Origin: Roseicyclus persicicus
Lineage (GTDB): Bacteria > Pseudomonadota > Alphaproteobacteria > Rhodobacterales > Rhodobacteraceae
Direction of reading: 5' to 3'
DNA length: 64,000 bases
Assembly (NCBI RefSeq): GCF_012395815.1
Contig: NZ_JAAZQQ010000002.1
Span: forward strand, 744,001 to 808,000
In this document: positions 36,229-44,557 of the stretch, piece by piece
Position numbering within the stretch: the first letter of the stretch is position 1
How the letters are laid out: the number at the start of each line of letters is the position of its first letter
The notes under the pieces: model-generated
Told to the model about the DNA's origin: nothing
Seen by the model: the letters and a program-made list of their open reading frames with translations, nothing else
The model's database searches: none
Translations under genes and position numbers: made by a program

Positions 36229-36909
36229 ATGATCCACGTGGAAAACCTGGCCAAGTCCTTCACCCTGCACACGCAGGGCAGCGCGGTCATCCCCGTGATC
36301 GCGGGCGCGGGCTTTACCGTCGCGCCCGGCGAGTGCGTGGCCCTGACGGGCGAGAGCGGGGCGGGGAAATCCACCGTCCTGCGCATCCTCTACGGCAACT
36401 ACCTGGCGCAGGGCGGGTCGGTGCGGATCGGGGGGGTGGACATCACCCGCGCCGAGCCGCGGGAGATCCTGCGGCTGCGGCGCGAGACGCTGGGCTACGT
36501 GAGCCAGTTCCTGCGCGTGGTGCCGCGGGTGCCGACGCTGGAGGTTGTGGCCGAGCCCCTGCTGGCGCTGGGCCGGCCCGAGGCGGAGGCGCTGGACCGC
36601 GCGCGGGAACTGCTGGCGCGGTTGCGCATCCCCGAGCGGCTCTGGTCGCTGTCGCCCACCACCTTTTCGGGCGGCGAGCAGCAGCGGGTGAACATCGCGC
36701 GCGGGTTCGCCCATGCCTATCCGGCGCTGCTGCTGGACGAGCCGACGGCCAGCCTCGATGCCGTGAACCGCGAGACGGTGCTGGAGCTGATCGAGGAGGC
36801 GAAGGCGGGCGGGGCCGCCATCGTCGGCATCTTCCATGACCTTGCCGCGCGGGCGCGGGTCGCGGACCGGGAGGTGGACGTGTCGGCCTTCACCCCGGGG
36901 GCGGCATGA
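36229..36909 (+). CDS. phnL: PhnL, ABC-type ATPase of the C-P lyase complex
   Basis: A 226-residue ABC protein pairing with PhnK on the C-P lyase core. Walker A is GESGAGKST, signature TFSGGEQQRVNIA, Walker B ALLLDEPTASLD; the N-terminal VENLAKSFTLHTQG matches PhnL. PhnL is needed for the initial nucleosidase step. It starts 4 bases after phnK and its end overlaps phnN (ATGA). Confidence 0.94.
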   Translation: MIHVENLAKSFTLHTQGSAVIPVIAGAGFTVAPGECVALTGESGAGKSTVLRILYGNYLAQGGSVRIGGVDITRAEPREILRLRRETLGYVSQFLRVVPRVPTLEVVAEPLLALGRPEAEALDRARELLARLRIPERLWSLSPTTFSGGEQQRVNIARGFAHAYPALLLDEPTASLDAVNRETVLELIEEAKAGGAAIVGIFHDLAARARVADREVDVSAFTPGAA

Positions 36910-37451
36910 GCACCGGGCGCCTCATCGCGGTGGTGGGCCCGTCCGGCGTGGGCAAGGACAGCGTGATGGAGGCGCTTGTCGCCGCGCGCCCCGATCTTGT
37001 CCGGGTGCGCCGGGTGATCACGCGGGCGGCGGATGCGGGCGGCGAGGAGTTCGAGGGGATCAGCCCCGCGCTGTTCGCGGCGCGCGCGGCGGGGGGCGAT
37101 TTCGCGCTGCACTGGCAGGCGCACGGGCTGTTCTACGGCATCCCGCGCGAGGTGCACGATGTGCTGGGCCGCGGGCAGGATGCGCTGGCCAACCTGTCGC
37201 GGGCGATGCTGGGCCGCGCGGCGCGGGTGTTCCCGGAGCTGCATGTGCTGCACATCACCGCCCGGCCCGAGGTGCTGGCGGCGCGGCTGGCGGGGCGCGG
37301 CCGCGAGGGGCGGGCCGAGATCGCGCGGCGGCTGGCGCGGCCCGCGCCGGCGTTCCCCGAGGGGCTGCGCGTGACCGAGATCGACAATTCCGGGCGGCTG
37401 GACGAGGCCGTCGCCGCGGCGCTGGCGGCGCTCTATCCCGCGAGGGTGTAG
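36906..37451 (+). CDS. phnN: PhnN, ribose 1,5-bisphosphate phosphokinase
   Basis: A 181-residue guanylate-kinase-like enzyme making PRPP from ribose 1,5-bisphosphate, the final step recovering the ribose scaffold. The P-loop is VVGPSGVGKDSVM, followed by RVITRAADAGGEEFEGI and the lid region ALHWQAHGLFYGIP. The 3' end overlaps the opposite-strand DUF1045 gene by 19 bases, an uncommon arrangement inside this locus. Confidence 0.92.
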   Translation: MSTGRLIAVVGPSGVGKDSVMEALVAARPDLVRVRRVITRAADAGGEEFEGISPALFAARAAGGDFALHWQAHGLFYGIPREVHDVLGRGQDALANLSRAMLGRAARVFPELHVLHITARPEVLAARLAGRGREGRAEIARRLARPAPAFPEGLRVTEIDNSGRLDEAVAAALAALYPARV

Positions 37452-38119
37452 CGGTGGACGAGGTGGAACATCCCCGCGTCGTCCTCGCCCATCAGGCAGA
37501 GGCTGTCGATGGCGAAGGGCGCGGGCAGGACCGGGGCGAGATGGGCGGCGAGGGCGTCGCGGGCGGCCTCGGCCTGGTCCTGCGGGAGGGAGCCGGTGAG
37601 GGTCATGTGGAAGCGGAATTCCTCCATCACGTAAGGATAGCCCCAGCGGGCGAGCAGCGCCTCCTGCCGGTCGGTGAGGCGGGCCTTGCGGCGGCGGGCG
37701 AGCTCGGCCTCGGTCGGGGGCGCGCGGAAGGGGTCGAGGGCCGCGACGGTCGCGGCGGCAAGCGCGGCGAGATCGAGCGCGGGCGCGTCGGGGACCACGG
37801 CGACGAAGGATCCGAGGCGGCGGACGGCGAGGCGGGAGACCGTGACCGGCGGCCGCGTGGCGCAGAAGGCGCGGGCCGCGGCGTCGAGCGCGGCCGCCGT
37901 GGCGCCGGGGGCCAGCCGGAAGGGTGGCTTGACGGTGCCGTGAAAGCCGTATTTGCGGGGGGTGGCGGTCAGCCGCGAGGGCGCGTCCGGCAGGCCGGGC
38001 AGGTCGGGCTGCGCGACCGCGGTTCCGGCCACGCTGTCCCAGCCGAGCCAGTCCGCGCCCGCGCGGTAGAGCGCGCCGCCGGGCACCACGTAGAGACCGT
38101 ATCGTGCGAAGCCGTCCAT
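37433..38119 (-). CDS. DUF1045, 2H phosphoesterase-like phosphonate protein
   Basis: A 228-residue protein of the TIGR03223 phosphonate-associated family. The two H-x-T motifs of the 2H phosphoesterase superfamily are visible as KYGFHGTVKPPF and EFRFHMTLTG. No phnP, which opens the cyclic ribose phosphate made by PhnJ, is in the window; DUF1045 is a candidate replacement (inference from fold and locus). It is antisense, between phnN and phnM. Start 38119 gives MDGFARYGLYVVPG, the normal N-terminus. Confidence 0.85.
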   Translation of the reverse strand: MDGFARYGLYVVPGGALYRAGADWLGWDSVAGTAVAQPDLPGLPDAPSRLTATPRKYGFHGTVKPPFRLAPGATAAALDAAARAFCATRPPVTVSRLAVRRLGSFVAVVPDAPALDLAALAAATVAALDPFRAPPTEAELARRRKARLTDRQEALLARWGYPYVMEEFRFHMTLTGSLPQDQAEAARDALAAHLAPVLPAPFAIDSLCLMGEDDAGMFHLVHRYTLAG

Positions 38120-38141
38120 TCCGTTCCTTTCAGAGCCGCCC

Positions 38142-39308
38142 ATGCCCCGTGACCATGCCCCGATGCCCGAGACGCTGACCCTTGCCAATGCCCGGCTCAT
38201 CCTGCCGGGCGGCGAGATGACGGGCCGCGTGACGCTGCGCGGCGGCGAGATCGTGGAGGTCGCGGGCGGCAGCGCGGTGCCCGCGGGCGCGGTCGATTGC
38301 GGCGGCGACCTCGTGGCGCCGGGGCTGGTGGAGCTGCACACCGACAACCTGGAGCGGCACATCCGGCCGCGGCCATCCGCGCACTGGCCGCACAAGCCCG
38401 CGATCGTGGCCCATGACGCGGAGCTGGCGGCCTGCGGGATCACCACCGTCTTCGACGCGATCCGGGTGGGGTCGATCGAGGGCAAGGGGGGCGTCGGCTG
38501 GTCGCGCTATGCGCGCGATCTCGCCGACGAGCTGCTGGCGATGCGGGCGGCCGGGGCGCTGAAGATCAGCCACCACATCCATTTGCGGGCGGAGATCTGC
38601 TCGCACACGCTGGTGGAGGAGCTGGCGCAGTTCGGGCCCGAGGACCGGGTCGGCATCCTGAGCCTGATGGACCATACGCCGGGCCAGCGGCAGTTCGCCG
38701 ACATCGGGCAGTACGCGACCTACATGAAGGGCAAGCACGGGCTGTCGGAGGAGGTGTTCCAGGAGCATGTGCGGACCCGGGTAGCGCTGGGCGCGGCGGT
38801 GCGCGATGCCCACGAGGCGGCGGCGGTGGAGGCGGCGCAGCGGCTTGGCGCCGTGCTGGCGAGCCACGACGACACCGAGGTCGCGCATGTGGTGCGGTCG
38901 GCGGCGCATGGCATCGCGCTGGCCGAGTTCCCGACCACGGTGGAGGCCGCGCGGGCGTGCCGGAGCCACGGCATCGCGGTGATGATGGGGGCGCCGAACC
39001 TGGTGCGGGGCGGGTCGCATTCGGGCAATGTCTCGGCGATGGCGCTGGCGGGCGAGGGCCTCCTCGACGTTGTCTCGTCGGATTACGTGCCCGCGGCGCT
39101 GCTTTATGCCGCCGTGCTGCTGGGGGAGCTCTGGGGCGACATGGCCTGCGCCATGGCGACGGTCACCGCCGCGCCGGCAAGGGCGGCCGGGCTGGTGGAC
39201 CGCGGCGTGATCGCCGAGGGGATGCGGGCCGACGTGATCCGGTTCCGTCTGGTGGACGGCGTGCCGGTGCTGCGCGGGGTCTGGGCGGCGGGGGCGCGGG
39301 TCGCCTGA
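38142..39308 (+). CDS. phnM: PhnM, ribose 1-phosphonate triphosphate diphosphatase (copy 1)
   Basis: An amidohydrolase-fold enzyme removing pyrophosphate from alpha-D-ribose 1-phosphonate 5-triphosphate before PhnJ acts. The 388-residue product shows LVELHTDNLERH (metal ligands), LMDHTPGQRQF, LASHDDTEVAHV and GAPNLVRGGSHSGNVSA. The start is either 38142 or the Met at 38163; neither has a strong ribosome-binding site. It stands in the main phn operon; a second PhnM lies at 40216. Confidence 0.93.
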   Translation: MPRDHAPMPETLTLANARLILPGGEMTGRVTLRGGEIVEVAGGSAVPAGAVDCGGDLVAPGLVELHTDNLERHIRPRPSAHWPHKPAIVAHDAELAACGITTVFDAIRVGSIEGKGGVGWSRYARDLADELLAMRAAGALKISHHIHLRAEICSHTLVEELAQFGPEDRVGILSLMDHTPGQRQFADIGQYATYMKGKHGLSEEVFQEHVRTRVALGAAVRDAHEAAAVEAAQRLGAVLASHDDTEVAHVVRSAAHGIALAEFPTTVEAARACRSHGIAVMMGAPNLVRGGSHSGNVSAMALAGEGLLDVVSSDYVPAALLYAAVLLGELWGDMACAMATVTAAPARAAGLVDRGVIAEGMRADVIRFRLVDGVPVLRGVWAAGARVA

Positions 39309-39338
39309 GCCACGTCTCGCGCGCGCGCGGGCGGTGCC

Positions 39339-39371
39339 CCCGAAGGGCGTATTTGGGGAAAGATGAAGGGG
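39339..39371 (+). repeat. Interspersed repeat, copy B
   Basis: CCCGAAGGGCG, ATTTGG, GAAAGATGAAGGGG in the same order and spacing as copy A (35413), with two base changes in 33. It lies 30 bases after phnM, between convergent genes. Confidence 0.75.
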
Positions 39372-39382
39372 CAAGGGCGGGC

Positions 39383-40216
39383 TCAGCAGGCGAGCCCCTC
39401 GCGGGTCAGGTATGTCATGGCCGCGGGGATATCGGCGGCGTCGCGCAGTTCCAGCACGAGGTGCGGGCGCTGGGGCAGCGCGGCGATGGCGCGGAACACC
39501 GCGTGCCAGTTCACCGTGCCGCGGCCGGGCGGCCAGTGGCGGTCGGCGAAGCCGTCGGCGTCCTGCAGGTGGACATGGGCGAGCATGGCGCCCGCGTCGG
39601 TCACGAAATAGTCGACGGGCGGCGCGCCGGTGGCGTGGTGGGCGTAATGCGCGTGGCCGGTGTCGATGGACAGGCGGACGGCGTCGGAGGCGAAGCTGGC
39701 GGCGAGGTCGCGGCGGTAGGCGGGGTCGATGTCCTCGATGTTCTCGATGACAAGGGTGACGCCCTCGGCCTCGGCCAGCGCCACGGCGTCGCGCAGCAGC
39801 GCCTGGGTGCGGGCGATCTTGCGTTCGCGGTCGGAGGGCGCGTTGCCGCGGCGGGGGTGGTCGCCGAAGTTGAACCAGTCCCAGGTGGTGAAGGGGGAGT
39901 GGACGACCATCTGCGTCGCGCCGAGGGCGGCGGCGGCCTCGACCGCCGTGCGGTAACGGCGGGAGACGATCGGCGCGATCTCGGGGTCGGCGGTGTCGAG
40001 GGGGAGGTCGTAGAAGGGGCCGTGGATGCCGAGCCGGCCCTCGAAGCCGTCGAGCTGGCGGCGCGCCTCGGCCACCAGGCCGCGCCAGTCGCCGAGCAGC
40101 ACCTCGGGGCGGAAGAAATCCTGGATCTCGAGGTCGCGCTGCGCCTCGATCAGCCAGTCGCGGTACGTGGGAAGATGCGAGACCATCAGGGCCGCGCCGA
40201 TCTTGAGGGGCAGCAT
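39383..40216 (-). CDS. TIM-barrel sugar phosphate isomerase/epimerase-like protein
   Basis: A 277-residue AP-endonuclease-2-type TIM barrel. Metal-binding residues lie in HGPFYDLPL, VVHSPF, LVIENIED, SIDTGHAHY and HVHLQDADG. The family includes isomerases, epimerases and phosphodiesterases. The start overlaps the stop of the second phnM gene (TGATG), so the two act together, probably on a ribose-phosphonate or a related sugar phosphate (inference). Not a standard member of C-P lyase operons. Confidence 0.8.
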   Translation of the reverse strand: MLPLKIGAALMVSHLPTYRDWLIEAQRDLEIQDFFRPEVLLGDWRGLVAEARRQLDGFEGRLGIHGPFYDLPLDTADPEIAPIVSRRYRTAVEAAAALGATQMVVHSPFTTWDWFNFGDHPRRGNAPSDRERKIARTQALLRDAVALAEAEGVTLVIENIEDIDPAYRRDLAASFASDAVRLSIDTGHAHYAHHATGAPPVDYFVTDAGAMLAHVHLQDADGFADRHWPPGRGTVNWHAVFRAIAALPQRPHLVLELRDAADIPAAMTYLTREGLAC

Positions 40217-41367
40217 CAGAACACCTGTCTCCCTTCGCGCCAGACCGCCTGCACCACCGGCTGTCCGTCGATGAGGCGCACCGCGGCGAGGTCGGCGCGC
40301 AGAGCTTCGTCGATCCGCCCGCGGTCGTCGAGCCCCGTCATGCGGGCGGGCGCCCCGGTGACGAGGGTGAGCGCGGCGGGCAGGTCGATGGGCAGGGCGG
40401 GGTCTGCGGCGAGGCGGAAGGCGGCGTCGAGGGGCGAGCGAGGGACATAGTCGGAGGCGAGCGCGTCGACGAGGCCGTGGGCGAGAAGCTCGGCCACCGA
40501 GACGTTGCCCGACTGCGAGCCGCCGCGCAGGTAGTTCGGCGCGCCGGCGACGATGGAGAGGCCGGCCGCGCGGGCGCGGCGGGCGGCGGCCAGCGTGGTG
40601 GGGAACTCGGAGATCGCGCAGCCCTCGGCGCGGGCGAGGTCGACATGGGCCGCGGTCCGGTCGTCATGGCTCATCAGCGGGATCGCGGCGGCGCGGGCGG
40701 CGGCGGCGACATGGGCGCGCACCGCGGCGCCGCGGCTGCGGGAGCGCTCGAACAGGTCGTCCATCATCGCGCGCCCCGTGGCCTCGTCCACCTCCATCTC
40801 GTGGATCATGTGGCGGAACCATTGCCCGATGTCGGGGCTCTGCCGGTCGCCGGGCGTGTGGTCCATGACCGAGACGAGGCGGGTCAGCGGATGGCCGATG
40901 GCGGCATCGACCAGCGCGACCGTCGCGGGGTCGGACACCTCGCAGCGCAGGTGCACCAGGTGCTCGGCCCGGAAGGCGCCGGCGGCCTGACCCTCGGCCA
41001 GCGCGGCCATCAGCGGCCCGAGGATCTCGCGGCGCTCGGGCCGTTTCATCGAGGCGCCGACCGAGAGCGAATCGAACACCGTGGTGGTGCCGCCCGAGAT
41101 CACCACCGCGTCATGGGCCAGCAGCGCCGGCAGGCAGGGCCAGGTCACCGACAGGCGCGGATGGGTGTGGCGCTCGACGTGGTCGGTGTGCAGGTCGACG
41201 ATGCCGGGGATCAGGAAGGCGCCGCGCAGGTCGATCCCGTCGCGGGCGCGGCCCAGCCCCGCGATACGGCCGCCCTCGATGGTCAGTGACCCCTCGACGA
41301 TGCCGCGGGGCGTCACGATGCGGGCGTGGCTGAGCGTGAGCGCGGGGGGCAGCTGCGCGTCGAACAT
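40216..41367 (-). CDS. phnM: PhnM-like diphosphatase (copy 2)
   Basis: A second PhnM of 383 residues, clearly different from copy 1. It retains GIVDLHTDHVERHTHPR, SVMDHTPGDRQSPDIGQW, LMSHDDRTAAHV and GAPNYLRGGSQSGNVSV, so the active site appears intact. It is divergent from phnD, with four Pho-box-like half-sites upstream of its start. CAGGGAGAG precedes the ATG at 41367. It may serve a different ribose-phosphonate or a route fed by PhnDCE. Confidence 0.9.
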   Translation of the reverse strand: MFDAQLPPALTLSHARIVTPRGIVEGSLTIEGGRIAGLGRARDGIDLRGAFLIPGIVDLHTDHVERHTHPRLSVTWPCLPALLAHDAVVISGGTTTVFDSLSVGASMKRPERREILGPLMAALAEGQAAGAFRAEHLVHLRCEVSDPATVALVDAAIGHPLTRLVSVMDHTPGDRQSPDIGQWFRHMIHEMEVDEATGRAMMDDLFERSRSRGAAVRAHVAAAARAAAIPLMSHDDRTAAHVDLARAEGCAISEFPTTLAAARRARAAGLSIVAGAPNYLRGGSQSGNVSVAELLAHGLVDALASDYVPRSPLDAAFRLAADPALPIDLPAALTLVTGAPARMTGLDDRGRIDEALRADLAAVRLIDGQPVVQAVWREGRQVF

Positions 41368-41407
41368 GGGTCTCTCCCTGGCGGTGACGCCTCTCAACGC
41401 GAGCAGT

Positions 41408-41447
41408 GTAACAGGGCGATGGCGCGGCGGTGATGCTTTGGTGACGG
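41408..41447 (-). promoter_or_regulatory. Pho-box-like array upstream of phnM2
   Basis: On the minus strand four 7-mers recur every 11 bases: CCGTCAC (41447-41441), GCATCAC (41436-41430), GCGCCAT (41425-41419) and CTGTTAC (41414-41408). The period and T-rich CTGTCAC-like form are those of PhoB half-sites; the third unit is poor. It ends 41 bases before the phnM2 start. Confidence 0.6.
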
Positions 41448-41626
41448 CGCGGGGCCGCCGGCGCCGCGATTCGCCACCCCCGGGCGAGGTCGGCCGCGGC
41501 GGTGCAGCCCTTGGGCGTGTTTTTTTTCGACAGATCCGCCGGTTGTCGGGTCAGGGACAGCGCCGCGGCGGCGTCGGTGCGCGGGGTGCGGGGAGGGTTT
41601 CCGAGGCGGCCGAACGGCTTGGCCCC

Positions 41627-41666
41627 CTGTCATCAACTCTTCACCGGCCCGTTACCGACCCATCAC
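41627..41666 (+). promoter_or_regulatory. Pho-box-like array upstream of phnD
   Basis: Four 7-mers at exact 11-base spacing: CTGTCAT (41627), TCTTCAC (41638), CCGTTAC (41649) and CCATCAC (41660). The first is a perfect PhoB half-site. It ends 81 bases before the phnD ATG. The rest of the 380-bp divergent region (41368-41747) holds no gene; a run of eight T at 41520-41527 is unexplained. Confidence 0.7.
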
Positions 41667-41747
41667 GCAAGCCGCCTAGGCCTGCGGTCGATCGGGGCGG
41701 CGCGGTTGCGTCGCTCCGCGGTCATCGACGCCTCTGACAGGATTGCC

Positions 41748-42671
41748 ATGATGTTCAAGACGACCCTTGCCGCCCTTGCCCTGGGCGCGACCGCCCTCAC
41801 CTCCACCGCGGCCCTCGCGCAGGACTGGCGCAGCGAGCTGCCCGTGCTCCGCGTCGGCCTGCTCGGCGGCGAGAACGACGCCGACCGCCTGCGCGACAAC
41901 GCCTGCCTCGAGGAAGACCTCGAGGCCCTGCTGGGCATCCCGGTCGACCTGTTCCCGGCGCCCGACTACGCCGGCGTCATGCAGGGCCTGCTGGCCGACC
42001 AGCTCGACTATGCGCAGCTGGGTGCCTCGGCCTATGCCGGCATCTACCTGCAGGACCCCGAGGCGGTCGAGCCGCTGTTCGTGTCCGCCGAATCGGACGG
42101 GTCCACCGGCTACTTCGCGGTGATGTACACCCGCGCCGACAGCGGCATCGCCTCGCTCGAGGACATGGCCGGCCGCAGCCTCGCCTTCGCCGACCCGAAC
42201 TCGACCTCGGGCTACCTGGTGCCGCAGGCCGAGCTGACCCGGCAGGGCATCGACATCGGCAGCTACTTCTCCGAGACCGGCTTCGGCGGCGGCCACGAGC
42301 AGGCCGTGGTCGCGGTGCTGAACGGCCAGTACGACGCCGGCGTGACCTGGGTGTCGGGCGTCGGCGATCCGGCCGAGGGCTACACCCGCGGCAACCTGCG
42401 CTCGATGATCGACAACGGGCTGCTGAACATGGCCGACCTGCGGATCATCTGGCAGTCGAGCCAGATCCCGAACGGCCCGATCGTGGTGCGCCAGGGCATC
42501 CCCGAGGAGGCCCGCACCATCATCGTCGACTACCTCGACTCGCTGCTGCAGGACGACCCGGCCTGCTACTACGCGGTAACCGCGGGCGAGGGGCAGGGCT
42601 TCGTCGCCGTCGACCACAGCTTCTTCGAGCCGGTGGTCGAGATGCGCCGGATGCAGACCGAGAGCCGCTGA
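41748..42671 (+). CDS. phnD: PhnD, phosphonate-binding periplasmic protein
   Basis: A 307-residue binding protein with a signal peptide ([23 protein letters not shown], cleavage about residue 25). The body has the PhnD features [31 protein letters not shown] and [17 protein letters not shown]. It delivers phosphonates or phosphate esters to the PhnCEE transporter. Adjacent Mets at 41748 and 41751 leave the exact start open; ACAGGA lies upstream. It heads the phnDCEE operon under the Pho-box-like array. Confidence 0.93.
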   Translation: MMFKTTLAALALGATALTSTAALAQDWRSELPVLRVGLLGGENDADRLRDNACLEEDLEALLGIPVDLFPAPDYAGVMQGLLADQLDYAQLGASAYAGIYLQDPEAVEPLFVSAESDGSTGYFAVMYTRADSGIASLEDMAGRSLAFADPNSTSGYLVPQAELTRQGIDIGSYFSETGFGGGHEQAVVAVLNGQYDAGVTWVSGVGDPAEGYTRGNLRSMIDNGLLNMADLRIIWQSSQIPNGPIVVRQGIPEEARTIIVDYLDSLLQDDPACYYAVTAGEGQGFVAVDHSFFEPVVEMRRMQTESR

Positions 42672-42694
42672 TCCGGGGCCACGCCACGGCGGGC

Positions 42695-42717
42695 GGGGCC
42701 GGTCCACGACCGGCCCC
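42695..42717 (+). terminator. Hairpin between phnD and phnC
   Basis: A perfect 10-bp stem (GGGGCCGGTC with GACCGGCCCC) and a 3-base loop, 24 bases after the phnD stop, with no T-tract. Such hairpins typically protect the binding-protein mRNA 3' end or reduce read-through to the transporter genes. Confidence 0.65.
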
Positions 42718-42807
42718 GATCCCGCAGCCGGGGCCCGGCCGCGCGCCGAGGGGAGGGCGCGGCGCCAGACGGGGCCCACCGACCACCGCACACAGGGGAC
42801 GCGATCC

Positions 42808-43617
42808 ATGCTGAGACTCGACAAGCTGACCCGCCGTTTCGGCGACACCACCGCCGTCCATGCCGCCAGCCTCGACATCCCCGACGGCCAGATGGTCGGC
42901 ATCATCGGGCGCTCGGGCGCGGGCAAGTCCACGCTCCTGCGGCTGCTCAACCGCCTCGTCGATCCCTCCGAGGGGCATATCACCTACGGCGACACCGATG
43001 TCGCCGCGCTCAAGGGGCGCGAGCTCCGGGCCTGGCGCTCGGATTGCGCCATGATCTTCCAGCAGTTCAACCTGGTCGGCCGGCTCGACGTGCTGACCAA
43101 CGTGCTGACCGGGCGGCTGCACGAGATGCCGCCGTGGCGCGCGATGGCGCAGGTCTTCACCCCGCGCGAGCGCGCCTTCGCGATCCGGGCGCTCGACCGT
43201 CTGGGCATGGCGCACACCGCGCTGCAGCGCGCCGAGACCCTGTCGGGCGGCCAACAGCAGCGCGTCGCCATCGCCCGCGCGCTGGTGCAGGAGCCGAGGA
43301 TCCTGCTCGCCGACGAGCCGATCGCCTCGCTCGACCCGCTGAACGCGCGCATCGTCATGGACGCGCTGCGCGACATCAACCGCCGCGACGGGATCACGGT
43401 GATCTGCAACCTGCACACCCTCGACACCGCGCGGCAGTATTGCGACCGGATCATCGGGATGCAGGCCGGGCGCATCGTGTTCGACGGCACCCCCGACCTG
43501 CTGACCACGCAGATGGCGCGCGAGATCTACGGCGCCGAGGCCGACGCCGCCTTCGACGAGACCGCGACCTCGACCGCGCTCGCCCCGTCCGCGGCGCGCC
43601 AGCGCGTCCCCGCCTGA
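42808..43617 (+). CDS. phnC: PhnC, phosphonate ABC transporter ATPase
   Basis: A 269-residue ATPase with Walker [12 protein letters not shown], signature [15 protein letters not shown] and Walker [14 protein letters not shown]. The segment [23 protein letters not shown] is typical of PhnC. It powers uptake through the two PhnE permeases downstream. It starts 136 bases after phnD, behind the hairpin. Confidence 0.95.
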   Translation: MLRLDKLTRRFGDTTAVHAASLDIPDGQMVGIIGRSGAGKSTLLRLLNRLVDPSEGHITYGDTDVAALKGRELRAWRSDCAMIFQQFNLVGRLDVLTNVLTGRLHEMPPWRAMAQVFTPRERAFAIRALDRLGMAHTALQRAETLSGGQQQRVAIARALVQEPRILLADEPIASLDPLNARIVMDALRDINRRDGITVICNLHTLDTARQYCDRIIGMQAGRIVFDGTPDLLTTQMAREIYGAEADAAFDETATSTALAPSAARQRVPA

Positions 43618-43630
43618 TGGGCCCGGGCCG

Positions 43631-44557
43631 ATGACCGATCTTCCCCTTGCGGGCGACGACGCGCCGCGCGACGCCGTCGCGGTGTTCGAGCGCCACCGGG
43701 CCGAGCTGCGCGCCGCGCGCCGGGTCTGGACCGTCATCGCGCTGGGCGCCTTCGGGCTGTGCCTCGGGCTGTCGGTCTGGGTCAGCCAGTTCTACCCCGA
43801 CCGGCTGGCCGCCGGGCTGCCGCGCATCTTCGAGTATTTCGGCACCATCCTGCCCGACCTGCGGTGGGACCTGCTGTTCGAGGGCCGCACCGCCGAGGGG
43901 CGCGCCGTGCCGGGCTCGCTCACGTTCTGGTATGCCGACCTGTGGACCTACCTTGAGCTGATCTGGGAAACCATCCTGATGGCGATCACCGCCACGCTGC
44001 TGGGGGCGGGGGTCGCCTTCGTGCTGTCCTTCCCGGCGGCGGCGAACCTGGCGCCGAACGGCCGGGTCTACTGGGTCTCGCGCCGGTTCCTCGAGCTCTG
44101 CCGCGGCATCCCCGAGATCCTGCTGGCGCTGGTGCTGGTGTTCATGATCGGCATCGGCCCGCTGGCGGGCGTGATCGCCATCGCCATCCACACCGCCGGC
44201 GCGCTGGGCAAGCTGTTCGCCGAGGTGAACGAGAACGCCTCGCCCCGCCCGGTCGAGGGCATCGCCGCGGTCGGCGGCAGCTGGTCCCAGCAGATGGCCT
44301 ACGGCGTGGTGCCCCAGGTCGCGCCCAATTTCTTCAGCTACGCGCTCCTGCGCTTCGAGATCAACGTGCGCGCCTCGTCGATCATCGGCTTCGTCGGCGC
44401 GGGCGGCATCGGGCAGGAGCTGAACCGGGTGATCTCGTTCTACTCGGATGACCGGGTGCTGGCCGTGCTGATCCTGGTGGTGCTGATGGTCACGATCATC
44501 GACCTCGTGTCCGAGCGCATCCGGCTGGCCTACATCGGGCGGGAGACCCCGGCATGA
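43631..44557 (+). CDS. phnE: PhnE, phosphonate ABC transporter permease (first)
   Basis: A 308-residue permease with a long cytoplasmic N-terminus (about 1-35), a first helix at about 36-58 and a periplasmic region before the five-helix core. The EAA loop region is around FAEVNENASPRPVEGIAAVGGSW and the protein ends in [13 protein letters not shown]. The gene begins 13 bases after phnC and overlaps the second phnE by ATGA. Confidence 0.93.
   Translation: MTDLPLAGDDAPRDAVAVFERHRAELRAARRVWTVIALGAFGLCLGLSVWVSQFYPDRLAAGLPRIFEYFGTILPDLRWDLLFEGRTAEGRAVPGSLTFWYADLWTYLELIWETILMAITATLLGAGVAFVLSFPAAANLAPNGRVYWVSRRFLELCRGIPEILLALVLVFMIGIGPLAGVIAIAIHTAGALGKLFAEVNENASPRPVEGIAAVGGSWSQQMAYGVVPQVAPNFFSYALLRFEINVRASSIIGFVGAGGIGQELNRVISFYSDDRVLAVLILVVLMVTIIDLVSERIRLAYIGRETPA

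Noticed and set aside
41520-41527. Run of eight T as an intrinsic terminator
   Set aside because: The only stem upstream (GCCC/GGGC with a 2-base loop) is too small, and no operon ends here; both flanking genes are divergent.
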